64,000 nt of DNA from Anas platyrhynchos (taxonomy: Eukaryota; Chordata; Aves; Anseriformes; Anatidae): positions 2,951,001-3,015,000 of the forward strand of contig NC_092611.1 of NCBI RefSeq assembly GCF_047663525.1, read 5' to 3'. Below, in pieces: positions 43,061 through 55,200 of this stretch. The position numbers and the translations under genes are program-made. Every line of letters begins with the position of its first letter. The first letter of the stretch is position 1. The notes beneath the pieces were generated by a model. The model did no database searches, was not told the DNA's origin, and saw only the letters and a program-made list of their open reading frames with translations.

Positions 43061-46000
43061 TTCGCTCCTGTGCCTGCCCGCATGAGGGAGCTGGGACCGG
43101 GTGGGGCGGGGGGAAAAATCTGCGGGGAGGCCCCCGGGGCTCTCCCTGGAGGCCGTGCCGGGGGAGGGAGCTGAAAGGGGCCGGTCTGCAGGCTGGCACC
43201 TGCCGGTTCCTGGGGACCTCGCTCGGCCCCAGGGCAGCCCCGCGGGTGCCGGTGCTCGGGGCGTGCCGGTGCTCGGGGCGTGCCGGTGGGGCCGGCTCAC
43301 GGCAGCCCGTGACTCACCGTGCCCCGGGGCAGGGCCTCCCCTCCCCGCGATGGGGTGGCAGCTGCCGTGAAACCACCGCTCCCGTGAAACCACCGCTCCC
43401 AAGTCACGTTCGATTGAACGCGTTTTTAGTATCGTTATTTTTAACGTTTTGCTGAAAAGCGCTGTTTGGAATACTGGAAAATATTTTTCAAGATACTTCT
43501 GAGCTGAATAGCCTCTGACTTGGGTTATTCCATTAATAAAGGAATGGAAAATTCTCATTTTGAACTCGTGGTGGTGGTGGTTGTTGTTGGTCATTTTTTG
43601 AGGAAGAAAAAAAAAAAAAGATAGTGATGGATAAAGTGCTGTTTTACAACCTCTTTTCCTCTTTGAGGAATCCCAGCAGGCACCGACTCGATGTCAGAAG
43701 CCTGATGAGCGTTCAGCAGGAGCAGGGCTGAGCGCAGCGCTGTTACCCCAAGCCGCGGTGTGAGGGGCAGGGGGGTGCCCACGCGGCCTCCTGGGGCTGG
43801 TGGATGTGTGGTGGGGAAGCCCTTGGGGACAGGGAGATATTTCCTACTGCTCGGGGCTGCCCCCTCACCCGGTGGGCGTTGTGCCTGCTGATTGCACGCT
43901 CTTGCAGAAAGAGTAACTGGGAGGGTATGGGGGGGCAACGGGGGCTGGCCCTGACCACCCCCCTGCTCACCCACTCCTGGGTTGCTTTGCAAGTAGAAAG
44001 GCAAAAAATCCCCCAAGCACGGCTCCTCACCCCCCCCTTCCAGGCTCCACCAGAAGATCCCTGCTGACAGGTGCCTGAATTTGAGGTAGGGGCTGAGTGG
44101 TTGCTGCTGAGGGGGTGCAGCAGCCCCAGGGGATGGGGTGTGCTCAGTGTCCCTCATCCTGCTCCAGGAGGAACGGCATCAGAGCTGCTGAGCTCCTGCA
44201 GGGCTGTTGTGGTGATGCTGAGGGTGAAACCAGCACACGCTCACCCCAGAGGTGCTGGTGGCAGCGTGTGGGGTCCAGGGTGAAGATGGGGGTTTCCCCC
44301 CCCCCCCCAACAATTCATGTTCCTTGAGGCAAACGATTACAAAACCTGATGTCAGGCAAGGAAAAATATGCCTGAGCTCACGTCTGTCTGGCCACGCCAT
44401 TTTTTGGCACTTGGAGCCAGGGACAGGAGAAGGGGGACTGGGGAAACTGGGGTCCCGGGGGGACGCGCAGGGGGACGGAGGCTGGCTGCCAGCCCCGAGG
44501 CACCGTCCTCGCCTGTGACTGTGCTGGCAGGGATGGCCCCGTGGCGGATGTGGGAGGGAGGGAGGCCCCGGGGAGGGCTGGCCTCCTGGCCAAGGATCGC
44601 TGCCGACTTCCCCTGCCTCCGCTTCCGCACCTGAGCCACCGGCTGCTCCGCTCGGCAGCGGCGCCCCAGCCCCACAGCGGGCCCCGGAGGGACGGGGCAG
44701 CTCATCCACGCTGCCCGTGGGTGCCCCCGTGCCCCCCTCGGGGCGGAGGGGACCACGGAGGGGCGAGGAGGAAGCTGCAGGGATCGCCCAGCCTCGCTGT
44801 TGGCGGTGGATCCCATTAGGCTCCAGAGTGAACGTGCCCTACCTGACTGCTCCTTTCCCACCTAGGTGATCCTGCTGCCTGCCGCAGGCCATGCTGCCGG
44901 CCTGGGGCTGATGTATCCCCCTTCCCTGTGCCGGTGTCTGTCTGCTGCATCCCAGGTGGGTGTCCCCAGCTGCTGGCCCCGCTGAGCCATTTGCAGGCTG
45001 CTCTCTGAAGCTGTGCTCACCCTTATCTTGCTATTACTAAGCAGGGGCTTGCCTGGGGAGTGTGGTTTCCGTGGGCGAGGTGGTGCGTGCTGCACCACTG
45101 CTGCTGGGTCGCTCGTGGGACCGTGGGCTTTGCCGGTGCTCACCCAATGCTGTACTCCTTTTTTTGGGGTGAAAGGCTCTGGCGTGACTCAGGGTGCTTT
45201 ATTTCGGAAGAGGTGATGCAAGCATGGAAAACTGCAGAGGGGAGGTGTTGAAACAAGCAGGAGCACGCTGGCTCCTCGTGCTTGTCCACCTCTTCTGGCT
45301 GCTGCTCGCGTGCACAGCAGCGTGCCCCTTGCCTGGGTCGCTGCGGGTGAGCCCCGGAGCCCTCCCCTGGTTTTCATCCTCACCTTGTGCCCAATGGGCA
45401 CAGGGAGCCGCCACATTCTTTTTTTTTTTTTTGGGGGGGGGAAGCACCCATCAGGCACGAGGAGCTGGGCTGAGCATCACTGAGGGTGCACAGATGCAGA
45501 CCGCAGAGAGCAGCGCTGCTGTTCGAGGGGCATGTGGGGGCTGATCCCCTCTTCTCCTGTCCCTACAGGATCCTTTCCCATCCTCAGACTCTGTCTGGCC
45601 CCACTCCGGGAATGAGGGTCTCTGCCACCCCTCAGCTCTTGGCATCGCGCACTGCAGGTGAGGGTCTTGCCCAAGGAGGGTCCCAAAATGCGGTGCTCAG
45701 GAGCAAAGCACTGGGAGGGCAGAACTGGGGGGGGGGCAGTCACGAGAGCTCAAAGGGACACTGCTTAAAGGCATGTCTGGGGGTAAGGTCCAAAGTGTTG
45801 CTCTGTGGGAAATTTGGGGTGAGCGTGGGGTCTGTCCCTGCGGGGGCTCAGTGCCCACAGGGAGCGGTGCTTCTGTTTTCTAGGAAGGCTCGGCTTGAAG
45901 CTGCAGCCTGGCCAGGTCACACAGCGCAGGCGCGGAAGCATTGGGCAACGCCAACGCGTTGCTACGGCACACGTCAGTGGCAGGTGGGGAGCCAAAAACT

Positions 46001-46373
46001 GGGGCTCCCCTGCTCCTCGTCCTGCAGCAAGGAGTTTGGGGTGATAAATCCAGCTGACTGGCAGCTGCCCCGGCAATGTGCCCTTCCCCAAGCCCCCTTT
46101 CCCCACCCGATCCCCCAGGTTGTGGTGAGGCACCCGTGTGCAGCCTGTGCTGAGCACAAGGGGAAGTGAGTCTGTTCCTCTGTTCCTTTCGCTAAAGTGT
46201 GTTTAGGGGAATTGGCTCCCTGGGGCGGGTGCTGTGGCTCCATTCCAGCACGAGAGCAGCCCTGCGTGCTTGGGGGATGAGCCCCCCAACGGCTGCACCA
46301 TTGTGGGGTGCCACCAAGCTGAGCATCCCTGGGTGCATTGTGCTTTTTCCCCCTGCCCCGTTTCTGCCTGCAG
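43061..46373 (+). other. TIRAP 5' region, no coding exon recognised
   Basis: This stretch of 3.3 kb is moderately GC-rich. It presumably holds TIRAP 5' UTR exon(s) and intron. The open frames here have no recognisable protein content. A run of 13 T then 9 G lies near 45419-45439. Confidence 0.45.
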
Positions 46374-46383
46374 GAGAGGTTTC

Positions 46384-46404
46384 ATGCGGGAGATCGGCGG
46401 CTGA
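46384..46404 (+). other. Short upstream ORF in the TIRAP 5' UTR
   Basis: ATG-CGG-GAG-ATC-GGC-GGC-TGA, six codons, ends 17 bp before the chosen TIRAP start and lies in the same exon (46374-46428) in another frame. It could lower TIRAP translation. Confidence 0.5.
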
Positions 46405-46421
46405 GCGGCACGCTGCCTGTT

Positions 46422-47628
46422 ATGGCTGGTGAGTGTGGGTTTTGGTCACTTTGCTGGGACGGGGGGAGCTGGGGGAGAAGCAGCCCTGTCTGTGTCTGCT
46501 GGCCTGGCGGAGGCTTCGCTGCTCTGCCGTGGGTGAGGAGAAGTGGGGAAGAAGCCCCATGGCTCTCCGGCAAAACGTGGGGATGCCTGGAGCCCGGCAG
46601 TCGGGTGGCTGATCAATGTGAGAGCATCCAGACTTCAACAAGAGCCGAGTGCTTAGGGGCTCAAGGCAAAGGGCTGCTCGGGGGATGCAGCTTGGGGTTC
46701 AGGGTGGCTTTTTTGTGACAGGCTTGAGGTCTGGCACAGCTCTGAGATTTCCCCCCCAAGAACCTTCCCACTGTCCCCCTGCCTCCACAGGGTGGTTTAG
46801 GCGGCTCCTGCAGAAGCCCAGGCAGAGCTCCAGCTGCACGGGGAGCAGTCAGAATGCCAGCACCGGGTGTTCGGCTTCCTCATCACCCTCCTCCTCCTCT
46901 TCAGCCAGGAGCTCCAGCTCCTCCGCCGGCACTGCCATGCCTCGGGCTGGCCGCCCGGCAGCAGTGGACATCAGCAGCTCGGGCAGTGCCCGCTGGGCCA
47001 AGAGCTACGACGTGTGCATCTGCCACAGTGAGGTGGACCTGGAGTTTGTGGAGGAGCTGGTGTCCTACTTGGAGAGCCAGCCCCAGAGCTTCCGCTGCTT
47101 CCTCCAGCTGCGGGACGCCATGGCAGGCAGTGCCATCATGACGGAGCTGTGCGACGCCGTGCAGAACAGCCACTGCTGGGTGATGCTCATCACCCCCAGC
47201 TTTCTCCAGGACCCCTGGTGCAAGTACCAGATGCACCAGGCGCTGGCTGAGGCCCCGATGGCCAATGGGCGCACCATCCCCGTGCTGAAGGACATCGACA
47301 GGAAGGACTACCCCAGGGAGCTGCGAAATCTTTACTACATCTCCACGGTGCTCAAGGAGAACAGCTTCAGGCAGATCAGAGACACTGTCCTGCACTGTGA
47401 GTACCCCTTGTACCATGGGATGGGACGCTGCCCGTCTCCCCAAATACCCCTTAGATGTGGAGTGGGGAGGGAAAGGCCATAGGAAAGAGCTCGGTACTTG
47501 TGCCCCGTTCTTGTAGTTTGTTTCCATAGTTTATCAGAGATCGATCAGCATGCTAACAAGGCCTGTGCACTGCCTCCGCAGACCTGGAAGAGCTGTGCCG
47601 GAGCTCTGCAAGCGGGACAGAGCAGTGA
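46422..47628 (+). CDS. TIRAP: TIRAP (MAL), TIR-domain adaptor of TLR2/TLR4 (complete)
   Basis: TIRAP bridges TLR2/TLR4 to MyD88 at the plasma membrane. Coding exons 46422-46428, 46791-47396 and 47582-47628 give 219 residues (human 221). MAGWFRRLLQKPR aligns with human MADWFRQTLLKKPKK, so the human N-terminal 20 residues are absent in this model and the basic lipid-binding segment has fewer lysines. The frame stays open upstream within the exon (16 codons), so an earlier start in an unseen exon is possible. A Ser-rich linker (30-47) follows. The TIR domain runs from about 70 (WAKSYDVCICHS) through CFLQLRDAMAGSA, LITPSFLQDPWCKYQ and the C-terminal YLEEL. The BB-loop proline of human TIRAP is Ala114 here. 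A six-codon upstream ORF precedes the start. Confidence 0.93.
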
Positions 47629-48300
47629 CACTGAGGACATGGGCACCTGGGTGAAGATGGAGGCATCTCTGTGGGCACTTCAGAGCCGTGGAAGTTACTG
47701 GGCACAGAACCGCAGGAGCTACTGAAGCCTGGAGATGAAGCAGTGCTGCTCAGGGCAGACCTGGGACCTGAAGACGGGGAAGCCCACGGGCCAGCAGCAG
47801 CACAGCGTCTACCACGTCCCCATGACACTGCCAGGCTGCTATTGTGCCTGTACCCTGCCCTGCTGCCCCGCCACGGGGCTTGGTCTCAGTGGGGATGGGG
47901 ATGGGGACAGCGCATTTCTTGAGGTCACACAAACACTAAGCTCCCACCTAGGGTGGGTTCAGCACACGAGGGGTCCTCAGCATCCTCCAGCGTCGTCCAC
48001 CAGGGACAAGGATGCTCGGGGAGGTTGGGCACTCCTGTACCCTGCATGAGCTGACATCACTGGAGTGTGTTTGCACTGGTTGATTCAGGATGCGTGTGGA
48101 GAAATGCAGTTTTATGTTTTAATCCGTCTGATGTGTTTTTTATTTGTTTGTGTTTTTTTTTTTCTTCTTATGGGGGTCTATAAGGGTGGGTGGGTGGTCA
48201 TTGTCTGGGTTGGGTAGGGAGGCCCTGCTACCTCCTTACGCCCCGTGGCAGGGAGGGTGCTGTGGGTGCTGGTGGCTCCTGGTGAACACCGGTTGCAGGC
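47629..48300 (+). other. TIRAP 3' UTR and spacer to the minisatellite
   Basis: No AATAAA or ATTAAA is seen on the plus strand after the TIRAP stop. A T-rich stretch lies near 48135-48170. The cleavage site is not identified. Confidence 0.45.
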
Positions 48301-48309
48301 ACCTGCAGG

Positions 48310-48780
48310 TACGTGGGGGTCTGGGGCCACAGCTATGGGGCTGTGAGGCCACGGGAGTACAAGCTAGGGGCTGTAAGGCCTGAGGCCACAGGGCCCTGGG
48401 GGCCATGGGGCTATGAGGCCTGGAGCTACAGGGCTGGTGCTGTAGGACTGGGCTGATGGGGCCTGGAGGCACAGAGCTGTGGGACTGTGGGGCCATAAGG
48501 GTCTACGAGGCTGGAGATGTAGGGCCAGGCTATGGGGTCTGTATGTGCCCACAGCCCCGTGAAGCTGGAGCTATAGGACTGGGATATGGCTGTATATGTG
48601 CCCAAGGAGCTGTGAGGCTGAATATGTGGGGCAGGGGCTATGAGGCGTGGAGGTGTAGGGCTGGTCTATGGGTATATATGTGCCTGTGGCCCTGTGAGGC
48701 TGGATCTATAGGGCAGGGATATGGCTGTATATGGTCCCATGGCCCCATGAAGCTGGATCTATAGGGCGGGAGCTGTGAGG
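48310..48780. repeat. Degenerate minisatellite upstream of DCPS
   Basis: Repeated wording of the type GGGGCTGTGAGGC, GAGCTATAGG(GACT) and GGGATATGGCTGTATATG. The clearest long copies (GCTGGA-CTATAGG followed by GGGATATGGCTGTATATG) occur near 48565 and 48700, with a partial third near 48757. The array runs up to the DCPS CpG island. Confidence 0.8.
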
Positions 48781-49290
48781 TCCGCAGGTGCGGGGCTGGC
48801 CGATGTCCCCCCCTCACGGCTCCTGTGCCGCCCCGGGGCTGTGCGGGGAGCCCGCCGGCCCGGCAGGGGGCGCAGTCCCCAGGCACGGCCGCTCCTCTCG
48901 GCGGCGGCCATGGCGGAGGGCCCGGAGCCGAAGCGGCGGCGGGCGGAGGCCGGGGACGGGGACGGGGTCGCGGCCGGGAATGGGGCCGAGGCTGAGGCCG
49001 GGGCCGGGGCTGGGGCGGGCGCGGAGCCGGGCCCCGGCGCCCCGTTCCCGCTGAGCTCCGTGCGGCTGCGGCGGCTGCTGCGGGACTCGGCGCGGGAGAA
49101 GGCGGCCTTCGTGCACGGCCAGGTAGCGGGGGGAGGTGGGGAGAGCCGGGGCGGCGGCGTGAAGCGGGCAGGAGGGGGGGGTCGGGGCCGGTATCGGGGG
49201 GCTGCTCGCCGCCAGGCGGCCCCTCGGGGCTGTGGGGAGCTCCCCGTGCCGGTTCCCGCCCGCTGCAGGTGACCGGCCCCTCGGGGGAGG
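48781..49290 (+). promoter_or_regulatory. DCPS CpG island
   Basis: A GC- and CpG-rich block covers the 5' UTR and exons 1-2 of DCPS, starting where the minisatellite ends. No TATA box is seen. The start codon context is GGCGGCCATGGCGG, which also forms a YY1-like site. Confidence 0.65.
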
Positions 49291-52200
49291 ACACAGACGC
49301 CGTGCTGATCCTGGAGAAGACGCCCTTCCAGGAGGAGAAGATCGAGGAGCTGCTGAGGAAGCACACCAAGCTGGAGCTGCAGATGGCCAACGACATCTAC
49401 AGCACCTACCGCCTCTACCCTCCCCCCGAGCTGAGCGGTGAGTGCTGGGCCCCCGAGCGCTTCCCTCCTGGCCTGTGGGGGCCCGGGGCTTGCTCTCACA
49501 CGGCTGGTGGCCTGCAGCCATCACCCTGCACCTTGCCGTAAGGTGGAGGCAGCCTCCTGTGTCTGAAAGCTGCCTGTTCTGTTTGAGGTGTTGGGTAATG
49601 TTAGCTGTCATCCCTCCCCGTAAGGGTTGCTTCGAAAATGTTCTCTGCAGAACACGTGTGTTGGCCTCTGCTCGTTCCGAGGCGTCATCTCCTGTGCTGT
49701 GTTTTCATTGCCCGGTGTTGCCTTGCAAGGACAGGCAGCTAACGTGATGGGAATGGGAATTTAAATGCTGGTAGCCCTCGGGGTCTGATGCGTGCAGGCA
49801 GACACCTGGTGTGTCTCTGCCTTTCGGGCTGCTCCCTGGTGATTTCACACATCCCTGCGTTACAAATTCCTGATTAACAGCCGAGTATGGTGAGGTCAGA
49901 TGAGCAGGTTGAAGACATCCTGGGAAGATGTTGGCCTGTGAGATGGATTTTCATTGCCATCAAAAGTCTTCTGTGGCTGTGGCACCCTTCAGCTGCTGAT
50001 GGAGGGGTGTGCTTTCTTGGCTGTCCTGTTGCTTAGATTTAATGCTTATGTTTGTTTTAATTCTGGAAGTGCAGTGATTAATTATGCATCAATGCTGCTG
50101 TAAATGTGATGATAACCAGATAGGTTTAATGTAGTCAAAATTAATCAAAGTGCTAGTTTAAAGTAAGAAGTTGTTGTGGTCCCAAATTTTCAGGACAATG
50201 CACATGTCTTCCTCCAAATGCTGCTATTTTAGTGCAGCTCCTATTGTGTTAGGAGGAAGCACTGTCTGGCTTTGGAAGCTCGTGTTCTTCTGCAGGTAAC
50301 TTGAAGTTGGAAATTTTGGCCTTAACCTTCCAGCGGCAGGAAAACACGGCGATGCAGTGGCTGCTGAGAGTGCCCTGGGCCGTTGACAGGATTGTGGAGT
50401 GAAAGCTGGCAGCAGTTCCCACGAGGTGGCATTGCAACACCGAAATGCCGGGACCTCGCTCCAGCCTACAGAGAGCACTGGGTGCTCTTGGCGTGCTTGC
50501 ACTGTCTTGTTACAGGGCTACACAACTCCACTGCTGCTCTGACAGCAGAAATGCTATTACAGCTTGATGTCAGGCCAGCAGCCGTGCATTCGGGTGCTTA
50601 ACAGTGTGTCTGGGGAGAGTTAACCTTCAGCCACCCTGGTAAAAGTCACTTTCTTCCTGTGTCTGACTTAATGGATGTCTCCTCCTGATCAGTGCTTCTG
50701 CGCTGTGACCCTTTCCTGCGTAGCTTTGGTATCTACTTTTCGTGCCAAACCTGCTGCTGTGCTTGCATGTGACCGTGCCGCTGCTCTTCTGGCTGTGAGA
50801 AGGAATAAGCCCACGGCATTCTTTGGCAGAAGTTTGTCTTTCAAATCACCTTTAAAATTGCCTTTCCAAGGCAGGATTTGCAGAAGCATTACCAGGGGTG
50901 CGCCTGCTGTGGTTTGGAAGCAGCATGCCCCCGGACAACGCGGAGCATCCTTGCTTCCTGCTCCCCAGCTGGCCCCGCAGGGCTCTGCGCTGGACTGTTC
51001 GGTCTCCCCAGTTTCCTACGCCAGCACATCAGTACCAGAGAAAATACAAGCAGGGTGAATGATAAGTAGGACTGGGAGATGTCTCCCTTGGCAGTCTGAG
51101 GCCTGTGCGCTGACGTTCAAAAAGGCTTAGCTCTTCCTTTGAAGAAATTTGGTGCTGAAGGAGCTGAGGTCTTTGATTTACAACCAACCCTGCGGCAGCT
51201 CAAACTGCTCCAGGCTTCCCTGTGCCTGGCTCCACGTATCTCTGACCATCCAGGAGCAGTGTGGAGTTCCTGGCCTGAGGAATGGGCAGGTGCAGCTGTC
51301 TGGCTCCTGACCCTGTGGTGAGGCTGGCCCTTCCTTGCAGGGTGTCGTGATGCTGTGTTGAGTTGCTTTTGCAGGTATCTCGCTTGAGAAGCTCTCAGGC
51401 CGCTGCGCTGGCACCCCAGGACACTTAGCATTGGAGGAAACAGGTTTGGTATAAGAAGGAAATTGTCCTTCTGAGCTGAGTCATGGCCCAGGAAAGGAGT
51501 TGATGCAAGGAGTAAAGCTAATAAACCTTAAAATGAAGGATGAGGAATTTCCTCTAAGGCTGTGTGCAGTGCCAGGGCTTGTGAGAAATCCCTGGACATC
51601 ATGTGGAGACCTAGCAAGACCTAGCTTGGGGTCTAACTTGGTCTCTTGGCTGTGGTGTTAGGGTTTTACCACCTGGCATTTGCAGGTATGCACTTCCCCA
51701 TGGTCCGAATGCAGTACCTTGCAGAAAAGGTCAAACTTTGTCCTCACCCAGTTCCACTGAAAAGCCCTGGGTCGCTGTGTCATGCAGAACAGGAATTTGC
51801 CCCGGGGATTTTTCAGCTTCCATGTCGAGGGCAGCGAAGCCCCCAGACTGAACTCCTTCCTTTCCGAAGGTGAGGCGAAGCCCCCCTTACAGCAAACTGC
51901 CTGGGCCGAGCACCACAGAGCTGCAGGTGGCTGGTAAAGTCTGCACTCAGCTGGGACCTGGGCACAGATGGCGCAGAGCAGCCTGTGGAGGAGCTGTCTG
52001 TGTCTCAGTTAGCTGCCTCCAGGTCTCCCACTTTGTCAGAGCACATTTCTCAATATCGCCTTTATGGCTGAGAGATTCCGGGAGGTTCCACGTTCAGCTT
52101 GGGCTTCTTGATAGCCGAAAGTGGATATTTTCTTCACCCTTTTCCCGCCTTGTTGTTTAAGCTGTTTAGATGCTGTTTCGTCCAGGGACTAAAGCTAATG

Positions 52201-55200
52201 CCAGCTCTGCGTGATGAAAGCTTGTTTTGTCTTGCTAGTAAAAGAGCCTGCAAGGCTGGGCAAGTCTCTTTGTTTGCATGGCCCAGCTTTGTGGGGCAGG
52301 TATGGAAGAGGCAGTTTAAAAGATGCACATCACCTCGAGCAAGTGGCTTCCCTCTGCCCTGGGAATAAGAATTGTGGTGTGTGGCAGCCACGGCTTGCGG
52401 ACGAGCTTTCTGGGGCTGAGAGCGTGCCAGAGGGGGTCCTGGCTGGGGGGGCATGTGGAGACAGCAGGAACAGGACCTCATCCTCAGCGTGCTCTGCTCA
52501 TCAGGCTTACTGGCTGCTGGGGCAGACTCTTAGGGGGCAAAATGGGAAATTTTGAAATCTGAAAACCAGTTTGATCACAGTGATCAATGAGTTTGCTGGC
52601 AGGGGTGGTGGGATGCCCTCTAATCATATCTGGTCTAATAATGAAAAAGGAAGTGTTTCAACTTTGATTTAGGCTAGCCAGTGGGTGCTGAGGGCAGCGG
52701 TTTGGAGATCAGCTGTGTGGGTCTGTGGAGCAGAGCTGTAAACGCTTCCCTGTGTTTGCCAAACAGCGTAACATTGACTGATAGGGAGGGCGAGGGAAGA
52801 ATATCCCTCTTGCTTAAGCTCTTGCCGTGCTTAAGTATCAGTGCGATTCTTTTCCTGCCCCTTGCTCCTGCCTAGATTTATCAGGCAGCTGATGTCTGAA
52901 GGCGTGAAATGCTGGCAGAGGAAACCGCAGCCTTGTGACCAGCCAGCGAGGGCAAGGGCTGCTTTCATAGCAGGGGAAATAGGGCTTTCAGAGCAGTGCC
53001 AAAGGATCGATTGCAAAAGCTAGATGGTTTAAGCAAGACGTTCCCTAACAGCATCCAGCTCCTGGTGATGTTTGCCCATCTGTTTGGGAAGCAGTGGCTG
53101 TGTTTTCCAGCGCGGCGCAGCCCCGTTTTGCCTGGCTGCTGGGGGATGTTGGGTTTGGAGGCACCAAAGCCGTGCTAGCGTGGTTCAAGGGCTTTTGTCA
53201 GCCCTGCGCTGGAAGGAGTCTCCGTTTGCCACACACGGCAGTGGCTGGCAGGTTGCAGCTCCCTGTCACTTGCCGTTTCACAAGCACAGCCTGTCCCTGT
53301 GCTGCAGACCGAAGCTCACCAGCTCATAGTCTAAAAATGAGCGTACTGGGAGACACTCCGGCTCCAGCTCTCCAACACAGGGTGGAGAAACTGCGGGAGA
53401 AAGGGAAGAGCGTGGAAGGCAGTGGGGAAACTATTCAGTCATGCAGGAAGTGATCCATATTCCTGCATTCCTGAGCCCAGAAAGTGTCTGGTTTCAGGCA
53501 GCAGGAGCTGGAGACACTTGCATGAGCTGCACCGGGAAGGTCTGCGTTTCCTGGAGCCTGCAGCTCTGTGTTTGTCTGCTCTGCCTGCCCACGGGGCTCG
53601 CCCAGCAGAGCAAGCTGCCCACCTGAGCTGTAAATAACAGTCCGGAGGCTGGAGCAGTGCTTGGGCCGGAGAGGGGTGTTAGATGGTTGCAGAAAGGATA
53701 GAGAAGGGAGGGCTGGTTTGGGAGGTGGTGGGAGGTGTTACTGTGCTTTACCCCAGTTTTCAGGAGGTGGTGATTTGGAAATTGTCTCTTTTACGCTGTG
53801 ACTGCTGCAGCCAGAGCCCACCACGTCCTCCTCCGTCCGTGGATGAGAAGCAGAGGCCAGACAACCTTGGCAGGAGTCCCCAGCAGCACGCTTGGCTTGT
53901 CCTGGCATGTGCTGGCCCTGGAGACTGCGTGAGCTCTTGAAAGCCTTCTCTGGCTGTGTGCGCCTTTGTTTTGTTCTGTAATGGAAACCCCACCCGGCTG
54001 TGACGAAGCATGGTGGTACCTGATCAGGGGTAGGTTCAAGTAGGTGTTCACCTGGAGTACTGCACAGCGGTCATCATAGCCAAAAATAAAGGGTGGTGAT
54101 GCAGAGGGGAAAGGGGGAGGTTGCACGTTGTTTAGTTGGGTCTGAGTTAAAAGGAGAAGCTGGGGACAGCGCAGGAAGATGTGTGCAACAAGAAAGATGT
54201 TGCGGAGGAAAAATCTGCAAGACTGCAAATGTAACTTTCCCTTCAGCTGCCTGTGCAGGGCACTTACCTTGTGTAGATCATAAACCAAAGCACCACTTCA
54301 GCTTCCTTTTAGCAAAGGGAAGAAAAAAATGCCCCCACCCAGAAACAGAATCAGGTTGTTCCTGCCCCTCGTGCTTCTCTCAACTCCTCAGCACACTTAA
54401 ATTAATTTAAAACAGCCAAAAAATAAATTACAGTGGCCCATTTGAACACTGCCTCTGAGTTTTTTGAGTGAGATGAGAGAAACGTGCACAAATTATCTCA
54501 GTGTGTCTCCCTGACCTCTTCCTCACTGTTTTCACTGGTGTGAAATCTCAGGACAGCTTGAGCCAAGCAGTTGGCTTAGCTGGTTCACTTTGAAAGCACA
54601 GAGATCCTGGGGCAACATGTTTTGTCCTCTGCTTCTGGCAACAGCTCTGTTCAGTCCCTTTTATCTATTAAGTTTCCCAAATTGAGCCGGCTGGCTCTTT
54701 TTTTTTTTGTTGTTGTTGTTGTTGTTGTTTGTGTGCTGGGTTGTGTTTTGCTCTCCTTTCTGGCAGGGGAGGGGAGAAGTTGTTTGGTTCTAGTCAGTCT
54801 GAGCTCCATTTTCTCGTGGGCAAGGAGCCAAAGGCACAGAGTATTCCCTCAAACACCCCCTTTGTAGGGTGAGCTGCCCAAACAGCTGTTCTGTACCACT
54901 GGAGTACCTCTGGCATGTGTTCATTCAGGTTCCTGCAATTACACCTATATTTTTTTTTTTTTTAGGTACCTCCAGCTAATTGCCAGGCAGTCCTGACTTC
55001 CAGAGTAAGCCACAGACATTTTGTGGAGTCCTGGGGCTGGCGTTCAGGAACATGCTGGCTGACGTGGCTCAGATGCAAGCAGAGACACTCGCTGACCCTT
55101 TAGCAACCTAAAAACCACAAGATGTGTCCAGTGATTTTTTTTGCCTTCTGTTTCCCGGCTAGTTTGTGCCCATATGGCATCGTACGTGGTATTTTAATGC

